64,000 nucleotides of DNA from Paracoccaceae bacterium. GTDB taxonomy: Bacteria > Pseudomonadota > Alphaproteobacteria > Rhodobacterales > Rhodobacteraceae. The notes beneath the pieces are model-generated. The model was not told the origin of the DNA and did no database searches. It was given only the letters and a program-made list of their open reading frames with translations. The DNA lies in the NCBI GenBank assembly GCA_004153385.1, contig SDAL01000001.1, positions 434,001-498,000 on the forward strand. The letters are read 5' to 3'. The translations under genes were made by a program, and so were the position numbers. Shown here one piece after another: positions 55,511-64,000 of this stretch. The stretch's first letter is position 1. Each line of letters starts with the position of its first letter.

Positions 55511-57133
55511 CTACAGCCCCAGTTTCTGGAACAGCGCGGGCAGGGTGTCTGCGATATCCTCGGCGATCAGGCCCGCACCGAAATGGCGGGCGGCCTCCAC
55601 ATGCAACCATGTGGCCAGTTCTGCCGCGCCCATGATGTCGCGGTCTTGCGGGTCCTGGCTGGCCAGAAGGCCGGTGATCATACCGCCCAAGACATCGCCC
55701 GCACCCGCGGTGCCCAGCCACGGCATCTTGCGTGCGCGCAAGGCCGGGTGAATACTGCAGGCGCCATCGGGGCGGGCAATCACCGTGGCCGGCCCTTTCA
55801 AAAGCACGCAGCAGCCCGCCCGCGCGGCGGCGTGGCGCGTTACCTCCACCAGCCCAAGATCGTCTATCCGGTCATGCAGATCGGGGAAAAGCGCCCTGAA
55901 TTCGCCCAAATGCGGGGTCAGGATACAGTCAGCGTGCAGCTGCGAAAACAGGTGGTCGGGATCTTCGCGGTAGGCGCCAAGCGCATCGGCATCCAGAACC
56001 GTGGCGCGTTTGCCCCATAGCACTGCAGGCACCATTTCCTGAGCGCGGCGCAGCCCCAGCCCCGGACCCACGCAAAATGCACGCAGTCGCGTGTCCGACA
56101 TCCAGCCGCGCAGGCTGTAGCTGTCGGGCAGGGGCCGTAGCATGACCGCGTTAAGCTGGGCTGCATGTTCGGCCATCGCAGCTTGCGGCGCGGCCAGGGT
56201 CACCAGCCCTGCACCCACCCTCAGGGCCGCACGCGCGCACATTCTGGCCGCCCCGCCTTGGCCTGCGCCACCTGACAGAACCATGGCATGGCCCCGCGCG
56301 TATTTGTGGCTGTGGCTGTTCAGGCGGGTCATGTGCTGGTACCACGCCGGAAATCCTGTGTCAGGATCGGCGCTGGGATCAGGGTCGATCAGGCGGATAT
56401 GGTCGAGGCGTTTGGGGGTCTTGGCGATGTCTGCGGCCCGCGCGGCATAAGGGGCGGGCAGGCCGATATCCACGACCTCCAGCAACAGGCCCGCATCTGT
56501 ACCCAGCACATGGCCCGGTTTGGGGCAGTGAAAGGTGACACACAGATCGCAATGCAGGTTTTGAGTGCCGGTGTCGGGGTGCAGAAACAGCCCGCGATCC
56601 ACATCGAATCCCGACGGGCAATCCACAGCCACGAATTTCGGCACATTCCCGTTTCCATCGGGTGTACGGAGCTTGCTCAGGGTTGCGTAAAGATCCGGCG
56701 CAAGCGGGCGCGACACGCCGATGCCGAACAGGGCATCAATCACCACGTCGGGGCGCACATGCGCCGGATCATCCAGATGGTCCAGATCATGCACAGGGTT
56801 GTCCGCGCGCCACAGGGCGCAGGCGCGCGCGGCATTTTCGGGTAAATTCGCGACAGTGCCCGCCAGAACCACCTCGACCATCCACCCGCGCGCGCGAAGC
56901 GCGACCGCCGCCAGAAACCCGTCGCCGCCATTATGGCCGGGCCCGCACAGCACAAGCGCCCGTGCGGCCGTGCCGTTTCGGGTGGCAATATCCAGATCCG
57001 GCCAGCAGCTGCAGATTTTTTCAGCCACGCCATGGCCTGCCATTTGCATCATCGTCCATGCCGAGGTCGATTTAGAGGCGATTGCGGCCTGTTCTGTGGC
57101 GCGCATTTGAGCAGATGTAAGAATTTCGATCAT
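55511..57133 (-). CDS. nnr: Bifunctional NAD(P)H-hydrate epimerase and ADP-dependent NAD(P)H-hydrate dehydratase
   Basis: The 540-residue fusion repairs hydrated NADH/NADPH. The N-terminal epimerase half (YjeF_N, about 1-220) has LVLCGPGHNGGDGFLAAVALR and VVIDALFGIGVSRPL. The C-terminal dehydratase half (about 260-540) has the ribokinase-like LTPHLGEFRALFPD, LLKGPATVIARPDG and GTAGAGDVLGGMITGLLASQ with the catalytic Asp. The fusion order matches bacterial Nnr. It is divergent from glnB. Confidence 0.94.
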   Translation of the reverse strand: MIEILTSAQMRATEQAAIASKSTSAWTMMQMAGHGVAEKICSCWPDLDIATRNGTAARALVLCGPGHNGGDGFLAAVALRARGWMVEVVLAGTVANLPENAARACALWRADNPVHDLDHLDDPAHVRPDVVIDALFGIGVSRPLAPDLYATLSKLRTPDGNGNVPKFVAVDCPSGFDVDRGLFLHPDTGTQNLHCDLCVTFHCPKPGHVLGTDAGLLLEVVDIGLPAPYAARAADIAKTPKRLDHIRLIDPDPSADPDTGFPAWYQHMTRLNSHSHKYARGHAMVLSGGAGQGGAARMCARAALRVGAGLVTLAAPQAAMAEHAAQLNAVMLRPLPDSYSLRGWMSDTRLRAFCVGPGLGLRRAQEMVPAVLWGKRATVLDADALGAYREDPDHLFSQLHADCILTPHLGEFRALFPDLHDRIDDLGLVEVTRHAAARAGCCVLLKGPATVIARPDGACSIHPALRARKMPWLGTAGAGDVLGGMITGLLASQDPQDRDIMGAAELATWLHVEAARHFGAGLIAEDIADTLPALFQKLGL

Positions 57134-57233
57134 TTTAACCGCCTTTGGTTTTAATATCGATTGTTAATTGTGCTTAACGCCTAATATTTAATCGCTGGAT
57201 GCGGAATTCAGCCGATGGAGCCGCTCAGGCTAG

Positions 57234-57647
<414 letters not shown>

Positions 57648-57720
57648 GTTTCCCACCCTGTGACCTTGGCGCGATCTCAACGCCCCAGGCCAACCTTGCT
57701 TAACGAAAGGGTCCCTACTG

Positions 57721-59130
57721 ATGAGCACCGTTAAAGACGCCATCAAGCTGATGAAGGACGAAGAAGTCGAATACGTAGATGTTCGCTTCACCGATCCGCG
57801 CGGCAAACTGCAACACGTGACGCTGGTCAATGACGAAGTCGATGAAGATTTCTTCGAAGAAGGTTTCATGTTCGACGGCTCCTCGATTGCGGGCTGGAAG
57901 TCGATTGACAAGTCCGACATGAAGCTGATCCCCGATCCGGCATCTGTCTATATCGACCCCTTCTACGCTGAAAAAACCATGTGCGTGCACTGCACCGTGG
58001 TCGAGCCCGACACCGGCGAGAAATATGACCGCGATCCGCGCGGCACAGCCGAGCGCGCAGAATCCTACCTCAAATCGTCGGGTATCGGTGATACGGCGTT
58101 TTTCGGCCCCGAGGCAGAGTTCTTCGTCTTTGACGACGTACGCTTCCAGGTCGGCATGAACAAAGTGTCCTTCGAGGTCGATGCCATTGATGCGTCATGG
58201 AACTCGGACACGAAATACGAGATGGGCAACACCGGCCACCGTCCGGGTGTGAAGGGCGGGTATTTCCCGGTCAACCCGATCGACGATGCGCAAGATCTGC
58301 GTGGCGAAATGCTTTCGACCATGAAGCGCATGGGCATGAAAGTGGACAAACACCACCACGAGGTTGCATCGTGCCAGCACGAGCTGGGTCTGATTTTCGG
58401 CACGCTGACCAAACAGGCCGACGAAATCCAGAAATACAAATACATCGTGCATAACGTGGCGCATGCCTATGGCAAATCGGCAACCTTCATGCCGAAACCC
58501 ATCGCGGGCGACAACGGCACCGGCATGCACGTGAACATGTCGATCTGGAAAGACGGCAAGCCGTTGTTTGCAGGTGATAAATATGCCGACCTCAGCCAAG
58601 AGGCGCTGTATTTCATCGGTGGTATCCTCAAGCACGCGAAAGCATTGAACGCGATCACCAACCCGTCCACCAACTCCTACAAACGCCTGATTCCGGGGTT
58701 TGAGGCACCGGTTCTGCGCGCCTATTCGGCGTCCAACCGTTCGGGCTGTGTGCGTATTCCGTTCGCTGAATCGCCCAAGGCAAAACGTGTCGAGGCGCGC
58801 TTCCCCGATCCGTCCGCCAACCCCTATCTGTGTTTTGCTGCACTGATGATGGCCGGCCTTGACGGCATCAAGAACAAGATCGATCCGGGTCCGGCATCCG
58901 ACAAGGATCTGTATGATCTGCCGCCCGAAGAGCTGGCCGAAATCCCGACCGTTTGCGGCAGCCTGCGCGAAGCGCTGACGGAACTGGAAGCGGATATGGA
59001 CTTCCTGTTGGCGGGTGACGTGTTCACCAAAGGACAGCTTGAAGGCTATATGGCGCTGAAATGGGAAGAGGTCTATGCCTACGAGCACACACCCCACCCG
59101 ATCGAATACAAATTGTATTACAGCTGCTGA
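57721..59130 (+). CDS. glnA: Glutamine synthetase type I
   Basis: The enzyme makes glutamine from glutamate and ammonia and is the target of GlnE. At 469 residues it is a GSI-beta dodecamer subunit. Visible motifs are [12 protein letters not shown] at the N-terminus, [12 protein letters not shown] (metal ligands), [19 protein letters not shown] (ammonia/ATP site), [18 protein letters not shown], and the adenylylation loop [10 protein letters not shown] with Tyr398. It is cotranscribed with glnB and followed by a terminator. Confidence 0.97.
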   Translation: MSTVKDAIKLMKDEEVEYVDVRFTDPRGKLQHVTLVNDEVDEDFFEEGFMFDGSSIAGWKSIDKSDMKLIPDPASVYIDPFYAEKTMCVHCTVVEPDTGEKYDRDPRGTAERAESYLKSSGIGDTAFFGPEAEFFVFDDVRFQVGMNKVSFEVDAIDASWNSDTKYEMGNTGHRPGVKGGYFPVNPIDDAQDLRGEMLSTMKRMGMKVDKHHHEVASCQHELGLIFGTLTKQADEIQKYKYIVHNVAHAYGKSATFMPKPIAGDNGTGMHVNMSIWKDGKPLFAGDKYADLSQEALYFIGGILKHAKALNAITNPSTNSYKRLIPGFEAPVLRAYSASNRSGCVRIPFAESPKAKRVEARFPDPSANPYLCFAALMMAGLDGIKNKIDPGPASDKDLYDLPPEELAEIPTVCGSLREALTELEADMDFLLAGDVFTKGQLEGYMALKWEEVYAYEHTPHPIEYKLYYSC

Positions 59131-59158
59131 TCGCCTCGACGATCCGGTTTGCAAAACA

Positions 59159-59188
59159 AAAGGGCGCCCCGCAAGGCGCCCTTTTTTC
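59159..59188 (+). terminator. Intrinsic terminator of glnB-glnA
   Basis: AAAAGGGCGCC, a CCGCAA loop and GGCGCCCTTTTTT form a strong stem with a T-run, about 30 bases after the glnA stop codon. Confidence 0.92.
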
Positions 59189-59312
59189 ATCACGATGTTG
59201 CGTTGCGCGTGCCCGCACAGATTTTGTTTACAGTTACGTAATTGTGGCGTCATCATTTGATGATAGGGTGTCTTCAGCGAACATTTGTTCTGACAACTTA
59301 CGGAGTTTCTTT

Positions 59313-59894
59313 ATGAAAACGATGATCCTGGCCGCAGGTCTTGCTGCTGCATTCGCGACCACCGCCGTTGCCGATACCGAGACCTACACCCTTGATCCGA
59401 GCCACAGCCAGATCGTGTTCGATTATAACCACTTGGGTTTTTCGACCACCACCGGCATGTTTTCGGGCTTTGAAGGGACCATCGAATTCGACGCGGAAAA
59501 CCCCGCCGATTCTTCGGTAGAGGTTGATTTCCCCACCGATAGCCTGATCACTGGCTGGGATGGCCGCACCAAGCACTTCCTGACCGACGATTTCTTCGGC
59601 GCAGAAGAAAATCCGGAAATCAGCTTCAAATCGACCTCGATCGAAGTGACGGGCGATGATACGGGCGAGATCACCGGTGATCTGACGATCAACGGCATCA
59701 CCAAACCGATCACCATTGATGCGACCATGACACAGATGGGCGAGCATCCGATGGAGAAAAAACCGTGGGTCGGCTTTGATGGCACCACGACGATCGTGCG
59801 CTCCGACTTTGATATGGGCCAGTTCGCGCCCTATGTTTCGGATGAGGTGCAGGTGCGCATCTCGATCGAGGCGATGAAAGCCGACGCAGAGTAA
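59313..59894 (+). CDS. Periplasmic YceI-family protein
   Basis: From the ATG at 59313 it is 193 residues with a Sec signal peptide (MKTMILAAGLAAAFATTAVA, cut before DTE). The mature part is the YceI lipocalin-like barrel that binds isoprenoid chains: YTLDPSHSQIVFDYNHLGFSTTTGMF at the start, PEISFKSTSIEV, and LTINGITKPITIDATM. The gene has its own terminator. A second YceI domain fused to cytochrome b561 is encoded about 0.9 kb downstream on the other strand, so the two may work in the same redox/quinone-related process. Confidence 0.92.
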   Translation: MKTMILAAGLAAAFATTAVADTETYTLDPSHSQIVFDYNHLGFSTTTGMFSGFEGTIEFDAENPADSSVEVDFPTDSLITGWDGRTKHFLTDDFFGAEENPEISFKSTSIEVTGDDTGEITGDLTINGITKPITIDATMTQMGEHPMEKKPWVGFDGTTTIVRSDFDMGQFAPYVSDEVQVRISIEAMKADAE

Positions 59895-59945
59895 TTGCTC
59901 GATATTCGGCGGTGGCGCGAACACACGCGCCCCGCCGGTTTTGAG

Positions 59946-59981
59946 AAAACACCCGTCGCAGTTCTCTGCGGCGGGTGTTTT
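59946..59981 (+). terminator. Bidirectional terminator between yceI and tag
   Basis: AAAACACCCG-T-CGCAG, a TTCT loop and CTGCG-G-CGGGTGTTTT form a long stem flanked by A4 and T4. It can end the plus-strand yceI and the minus-strand tag transcripts. Confidence 0.88.
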
Positions 59982-60010
59982 CTATCGCGTTCTCACAAAG
60001 GTGGCATGCA

Positions 60011-60622
60011 TCACTGCGGGGGTGTGAAGGCCTCGCGCATTGCGGCGATTTTTGCACGCCTTTCGCATCCCACTGCATGGTCATTGATCAATCCCATGGC
60101 CTGCATGAATGCATAAACCGTTGTAGGCCCCACAAATTTCCACCCGCGTTTTTTCAGATCTTTCGATATCCGGATCGAGGTGGGCGAGGTCGAGGCCGTC
60201 ATCGGCTCGGACAGTTCGGCGGCAGGGGGCTCTTGTTGCCAGAAATATCGCGCCAATGTACCGAACTCGGCGCGCAACTCTTGAGCGCGGGCGGCATTGT
60301 TGATCGTGGCCTCGATCTTGCCACGATGGCGGATGATGCTGGCGTCCTTGACCAGTCGTGCCACATCTGCCGCCGTAAAGCGGGCCACGCGGTCAATTTC
60401 GAAATTCTCGAAGGCGGCGCGGAAATTTTCGCGTTTCGCAAGGATGGTGCGCCAGCTCAAACCGCTTTGGAAGCCTTCAAGGCACAGCTTTTCAAACAGG
60501 CGACGATCGTCGCTGACCGGCACACCCCATTCCTCGTCATGATAGCGCAGATAGAACTCCGGCGCCGCGTCGCACCAGCCGCAGCGGGGCACATGGTCGT
60601 CTGAATGAACGATAATTTTCAT
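60011..60622 (-). CDS. tag: DNA-3-methyladenine glycosylase I
   Basis: Tag removes 3-methyladenine from DNA. From the ATG at 60620-60622 it is 203 residues. The zinc-binding start CGWCD, the EWGVPVSDDRRLFEKLCLEGFQSGLSW block with the catalytic Glu, and the helix-hairpin-helix tail KKRGWKFVGPTTVYAFMQAMGLINDH match the family. A five-codon upstream extension has no ribosome binding site. It is the second alkylation-repair glycosylase in the window, unrelated in fold to the AlkA-like one. Confidence 0.95.
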   Translation of the reverse strand: MKIIVHSDDHVPRCGWCDAAPEFYLRYHDEEWGVPVSDDRRLFEKLCLEGFQSGLSWRTILAKRENFRAAFENFEIDRVARFTAADVARLVKDASIIRHRGKIEATINNAARAQELRAEFGTLARYFWQQEPPAAELSEPMTASTSPTSIRISKDLKKRGWKFVGPTTVYAFMQAMGLINDHAVGCERRAKIAAMREAFTPPQ

Positions 60623-60688
60623 CGGCACGCTCCACAAACAGGATCAGGAATGCCCTTTTATATCCTGTGCGCCGCAGTGGTGGGCAAG

Positions 60689-60715
60689 CGAAAAGGGGCC
60701 CGAATGGGCCCCTTT
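60689..60715 (-). terminator. Terminator of the cytochrome b561-YceI gene
   Basis: AAAAGGGGCCC, a GAAT loop and GGGCCCCTTT lie about 40 bases after the stop codon of the fusion gene. On the minus strand the stem ends in CCCCTTTTCGC. Confidence 0.75.
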
Positions 60716-60755
60716 GGTGGCGTGGCGCAGGGTGCAGGTGCCGTGCGGGGACCCA

Positions 60756-61967
60756 TCAGTCCTGCGCTTGGGCTGTCAGGTCGACCGTGACACTGACCGG
60801 ATAGCCGACCGTCCCCTCGTCTTCGTAGGTCGCGCCCATATCCCAGTCGCGCCGGTCAAGAGTTGCCTTGCCTTGCATATGCGCGGTGTCGCCATCGATA
60901 TCGAGCGTGAAATCAAGCGTGACCGGCGCTGTGGCCCCGATCATGGTCAGCTGGCCTTCTGCGGTGTGTTCGGGGCCGTTGCCCACGCGGGTGATGGGCG
61001 CTGTGAAACGGGCCGTTTTATAGGTGTCTGTGTCGAAAAATTCGGGGCCCTTGGCCTGATCGGTGACTGCCGCAAGCGACAGGCTTGTGGTGTCGATATC
61101 GACGGACACATCGCCGGTGCCGGTCTCTTTGTCATAGGTGATCTGCGCCTGCCATGCGCCAAAGCTGCCGCTGACGGGCGACCCCATCTGGATCACCGAA
61201 AACTCGAGCGTGCCGTTTTGTACAACCCAGTTGCCTGCGCTGGCCTGCGCTTGGCCTTGGGGTGCGGGGCCGGGTGTGGTCGCGGCCTGTCGCGTGTTGG
61301 TGCTGTCGGCAAACCCCAGAAGCCCTGCCAGAATAACACCTGCCCAGACGCTCAACGCCAGAAGGGCCGCCCCGCCATGCGCATGCCCCGCGGCCTCGCC
61401 TGCGCCCGCCGCGCGGCCCGAAACCATCCGCCCCAGCGTGCCGTCGCGATCAATGACCATATGTTTGAACGCGCCCAGCACATGCAGACCCAGCGCGATA
61501 TAGAGCACCGATGCAGACATCTTATGCACCGACTCCGCGGCCCCTGCCACCGCTTCGGATTTGGGAACGAAGGGAAGGTTCTGCCCGATAGGATAAAGGA
61601 TCGGCGCGAACCCGTCATGTGCGGCATGGCTGATCCAGCCCGACACCGGCATCACGATCATCGCCCCGTAAAGGGCGTAATGCATTGCCTCCGCGACAAA
61701 GGTTTCGGCCCGGCGTTCCGGGTGCAGGGGTGTGGGTTTGGTCTGGCCCAAGCGCCACAGGATACGGATGACGGCCAGCACCAACACGCTGACGCCAATG
61801 GTTTTGTGCAAGGAAAACACGGTTTGCAGCGTGGCAGTGGTCTGGGCATTTCGCGGCAGGCTCTCCCCATAAAGCCCGAGCGCGATGGCGGTCACGATCA
61901 GCAGGGCAATGGCCCAGTGAAGCCCGCGCGCAAGGCTGCCATAACTGTGGTTGGTGTTGCTCAACAT
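60756..61967 (-). CDS. Cytochrome b561-YceI fusion protein
   Basis: The 403-residue protein joins two domains. Residues 1-225 are a four-helix cytochrome b561/b6-type domain with haem-ligand His residues in ARGLHWAIALLIV, FSLHKTIGVSV, SVHKMSASVL and LGLHVLGAFKHM. After a linker helix, residues about 245-403 are a YceI barrel (NWVVQNGTLEFSVIQMGSPVSGSFG, TLDRRDWDMGATYEDEGTVGYPVSVTV). The YceI domain would face the periplasm next to haem b, suggesting quinone or isoprenoid redox chemistry. The fusion is known in proteobacteria, but its function is not established. Confidence 0.92.
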   Translation of the reverse strand: MLSNTNHSYGSLARGLHWAIALLIVTAIALGLYGESLPRNAQTTATLQTVFSLHKTIGVSVLVLAVIRILWRLGQTKPTPLHPERRAETFVAEAMHYALYGAMIVMPVSGWISHAAHDGFAPILYPIGQNLPFVPKSEAVAGAAESVHKMSASVLYIALGLHVLGAFKHMVIDRDGTLGRMVSGRAAGAGEAAGHAHGGAALLALSVWAGVILAGLLGFADSTNTRQAATTPGPAPQGQAQASAGNWVVQNGTLEFSVIQMGSPVSGSFGAWQAQITYDKETGTGDVSVDIDTTSLSLAAVTDQAKGPEFFDTDTYKTARFTAPITRVGNGPEHTAEGQLTMIGATAPVTLDFTLDIDGDTAHMQGKATLDRRDWDMGATYEDEGTVGYPVSVTVDLTAQAQD

Positions 61968-62146
61968 AGATCTACCGGCTTTCTTGCTATCGGAAATTCA
62001 GGGGCCAAAGGGCATTGCGGTAATAGTATCCGCACATCTTGTTTTGCGCCAATGTAAATGGCTGCACAGCGTCTGTGCAGGGGTTGCTTGCCCCGAACGG
62101 CCGCCCACGATAGACATCTAGGCATAGTTTTAAAGAGAAAGCCGCA

Positions 62147-63082
62147 ATGAGCACAGCATTCGTATTTCCCGGGCAAGGGGCCCAGACAATCGGTATGGGG
62201 CGTGATCTTGCCCAGAACTATCCCGCCGCGCGTGCGGTTTTCGAGGAGGTCGACGCGGCCTTGGGCGAAAACCTGTCGCACCTGATCTGGGAGGGCAGCG
62301 CTGAGGATCTGACCCTGACCGCCAATGCCCAGCCTGCGCTGATGGCCACATCCATTGCGGCACTGCGGGCGCTGGAGGCCGAAGGGCACAATGTGACGGA
62401 TGCGGCCTTCGTGGCGGGCCATTCGCTGGGGGAGTATTCCGCGCTATGTGCCGCAGGCGCATTGAGTGTGTCGGATACCGCACGGCTTTTGCGCAAACGG
62501 GGCGCGGCCATGCAATCTGCCGTGCCGGTGGGCGTGGGGGCAATGGCCGCGATTCTGGGTCTTGATTTCGAAACGGTCACCGGCATTGCGCAAGAGGCCG
62601 CAGGCGATCAGGTCTGTCAGGCTGCCAATGATAATGATCCCGCTCAGGTGGTGGTGTCGGGCCATCTGGAGGCGGTCGAGCGTGCTGTGACGCTTGCCAA
62701 GCAAAAGGGCGCCAAGCGCGCCTTGATGCTGCCGGTATCGGCGCCATTCCACTGTACATTGATGCAGCCCGCGGCAGATGCGATGGCCGATGCGCTCAGC
62801 GGCGTTACAATCGCGGCCCCGTCCGTGCCGCTGGTGGCCAATGTGCGCGCATGTGCCGTGAGCGATCCAGAAGAGATTCGTGCGCTTTTGATCAAGCAGG
62901 TCACCGGATCTGTGCGCTGGCGGGAAAGTGTCACGTGGATGGCTGATCAAGGTGTTGATACATTTTGGGAAATCGGCGCGGGCAAAGCGCTATGCGGCAT
63001 GATCAAACGTATTGCCAAAGGGTCCGGGACGCTTGCCATCGGCACCCCCGGCGATATCGAACAGCTGAAAAACAACGCATGA
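62147..63082 (+). CDS. fabD: Malonyl-CoA:acyl carrier protein transacylase
   Basis: FabD loads malonate onto ACP for fatty-acid synthesis. The 311-residue protein has the start FVFPGQGAQTIGMG, the nucleophile FVAGHSLGEYSALCAAG (Ser93), the Arg-containing LRKRGAAMQ, and the catalytic-His region MLPVSAPFHCTLMQPA. fabG follows after 87 bases, the usual order. Confidence 0.96.
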   Translation: MSTAFVFPGQGAQTIGMGRDLAQNYPAARAVFEEVDAALGENLSHLIWEGSAEDLTLTANAQPALMATSIAALRALEAEGHNVTDAAFVAGHSLGEYSALCAAGALSVSDTARLLRKRGAAMQSAVPVGVGAMAAILGLDFETVTGIAQEAAGDQVCQAANDNDPAQVVVSGHLEAVERAVTLAKQKGAKRALMLPVSAPFHCTLMQPAADAMADALSGVTIAAPSVPLVANVRACAVSDPEEIRALLIKQVTGSVRWRESVTWMADQGVDTFWEIGAGKALCGMIKRIAKGSGTLAIGTPGDIEQLKNNA

Positions 63083-63169
63083 AAGCGCCGTTCGCCTTTG
63101 CGACCCTCACCGGTCGGGGGCGGGTCCGGTATGCGCGATGCCAATTCGCGCAAGATTTAGGAGAGAGAC

Positions 63170-63907
63170 ATGTTTGATCTAACGGGTAAATCGGCACTGG
63201 TAACGGGCGCCTCCGGCGGGATCGGCGGCGAGATCGCGCGCAACCTGTATGCCGCTGGCGCGAAAGTGGCGCTGTCAGGCACGCGGGTTGAACCGCTTGA
63301 GGCGTTGGCCGCAGAACTGGGTGAGAACGCTTTCGTTTGCCCCGCCAACCTTGGCGATGCGGAATCGGTCGAGGCCCTGCCCAAAGCGGCGCAGGCGGCC
63401 ATGGGCAGCCTTGATATCCTGGTCAATAACGCTGGCATCACACGTGACAATCTGTTCATGCGGATGTCGGACGAGGAATGGCAGTCGGTTCTGGATGTGA
63501 ATCTTACCTCTGCCATGCGCCTGATGCGCGGAAGTTTGCGCGCAATGATGAAGGCGCGCTGGGGCCGGATCATCAATATCACCTCCATCGTGGGGGCCAC
63601 CGGCAATCCGGGCCAAGGCAATTATGCCGCTGCCAAGGCAGGGCTTGTGGGCATGTCCAAATCGTTGGCCTACGAGGTCGCGACCCGCGGGATTACGGTC
63701 AATTGCGTGGCGCCCGGCTTCATCCAGACAGCGATGACCGACAAACTGAATGACGAGCAAAAGAAGGCGATTTTGAGCCAGATCCCGTCTAACCGGATGG
63801 GCACGCCAGAAGAAATCGCCGCCGCGGTCCTGTATCTGGCCAGCCCCGAGGCGGGCTATGTCACCGGCGCCACCTTGCACGTGAACGGTGGCATGGCGAT
63901 GTTGTGA
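63170..63907 (+). CDS. fabG: 3-oxoacyl-[acyl carrier protein] reductase
   Basis: FabG reduces 3-oxoacyl-ACP with NADPH. The 245-residue short-chain dehydrogenase has the TGASGGIGGEIA cofactor loop, LVNNAGITRDNLFMRM, the Ser of NITSIVGATGNPGQGNYAAAKAG with Tyr-xxx-Lys, and the C-terminal VTGATLHVNGGMAML. A TTAGGAGAGA ribosome binding site precedes it. The 93 bases after it hold no feature before the window ends. Confidence 0.97.
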   Translation: MFDLTGKSALVTGASGGIGGEIARNLYAAGAKVALSGTRVEPLEALAAELGENAFVCPANLGDAESVEALPKAAQAAMGSLDILVNNAGITRDNLFMRMSDEEWQSVLDVNLTSAMRLMRGSLRAMMKARWGRIINITSIVGATGNPGQGNYAAAKAGLVGMSKSLAYEVATRGITVNCVAPGFIQTAMTDKLNDEQKKAILSQIPSNRMGTPEEIAAAVLYLASPEAGYVTGATLHVNGGMAML

Positions 63908-64000
63908 TCACTTTGTGCGCAGCTACGAGTTTGATCTTGCTTTTGTGATGGCGGGGCGACAGGCTGCGCTTTGTCGTGAAAGAATGAACGTATGGCGGGT

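Overview
The window is a chromosomal segment of an alphaproteobacterium of the family Rhodobacteraceae (roseobacter/rhodobacter type). The pointers are a polyol (smo-like) cluster with a SorC regulator, COG4663-type TRAP binding proteins, the pair zwf-pgl-pgi and edd-eda with no 6-phosphofructokinase in sight, a split cobalamin-dependent methionine synthase, RNase E with a long acidic insertion in its S1 domain, and GC-rich genes in short overlapping operons. No rRNA, CRISPR array or intact transposon was seen. The only RNA gene found is tRNA-Leu(UAG).

Layout. 1-5.0 kb: end of a polyol uptake cluster (binding protein, SorC regulator, HAD phosphatase) and two paralogous Tat-exported TRAP binding proteins. 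5-10.1 kb: aminoacyl-protein transferase bpt, DUF2852 and HNH genes, and glnE. 10.5-19.8 kb: the Entner-Doudoroff block, with edd and eda on one side and the zwf-pgl-pgi operon on the other. The two units share a 12-bp LacI-type palindrome. An RlmI-like methyltransferase, a PIN protein and a TRIC-like channel lie between them. 19.8-23.8 kb: DUF2478 and MFS genes, an AlkA-like glycosylase, a carboxylesterase and an HNH nuclease. 23.8-29.3 kb: accessory zone with a dead IS3 transposase, a GAF-PAS-GGDEF-EAL protein and a secreted hydrolase. 29.3-32.1 kb: DUF1638, a mini membrane protein, a corrinoid protein and a homocysteine methyltransferase, together a split MetH module. 32.2-44.4 kb: MprF-like protein, purC-purS-purQ, dctB-dctD, rne, tusA and ccdA. 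44.5-50.4 kb: small regulator/transporter sets, ending in a DUF892 gene preceded by a textbook EcfG-type stress promoter. 50.4-55.3 kb: decayed island next to tRNA-Leu, containing one intact ABC exporter with a structured leader. 55.5-64 kb: nnr, glnB-glnA, yceI, tag, a cytochrome b561-YceI fusion, fabD and fabG.

How the genes work together. GlnB (Tyr51 present), GlnA (adenylylation Tyr398) and GlnE form the nitrogen-control loop. Zwf, Pgl, Edd and Eda carry glucose-6-phosphate to pyruvate and glyceraldehyde-3-phosphate. PurC, PurS and PurQ act in purine synthesis. FabD and FabG start fatty-acid elongation.

The observations most worth following are: the split methionine synthase locus with DUF1638 and a 52-residue membrane protein; a DctD regulator that lacks the sigma-54 contact loop (GAFTGA) and has an altered Walker B motif; the GGAAC-N16-CGTT promoter before the DUF892 gene; the paired Entner-Doudoroff operators; and a leader before the ABC exporter in which a 19-codon ORF has its Shine-Dalgarno sequence facing a CCTCCTCCC element.
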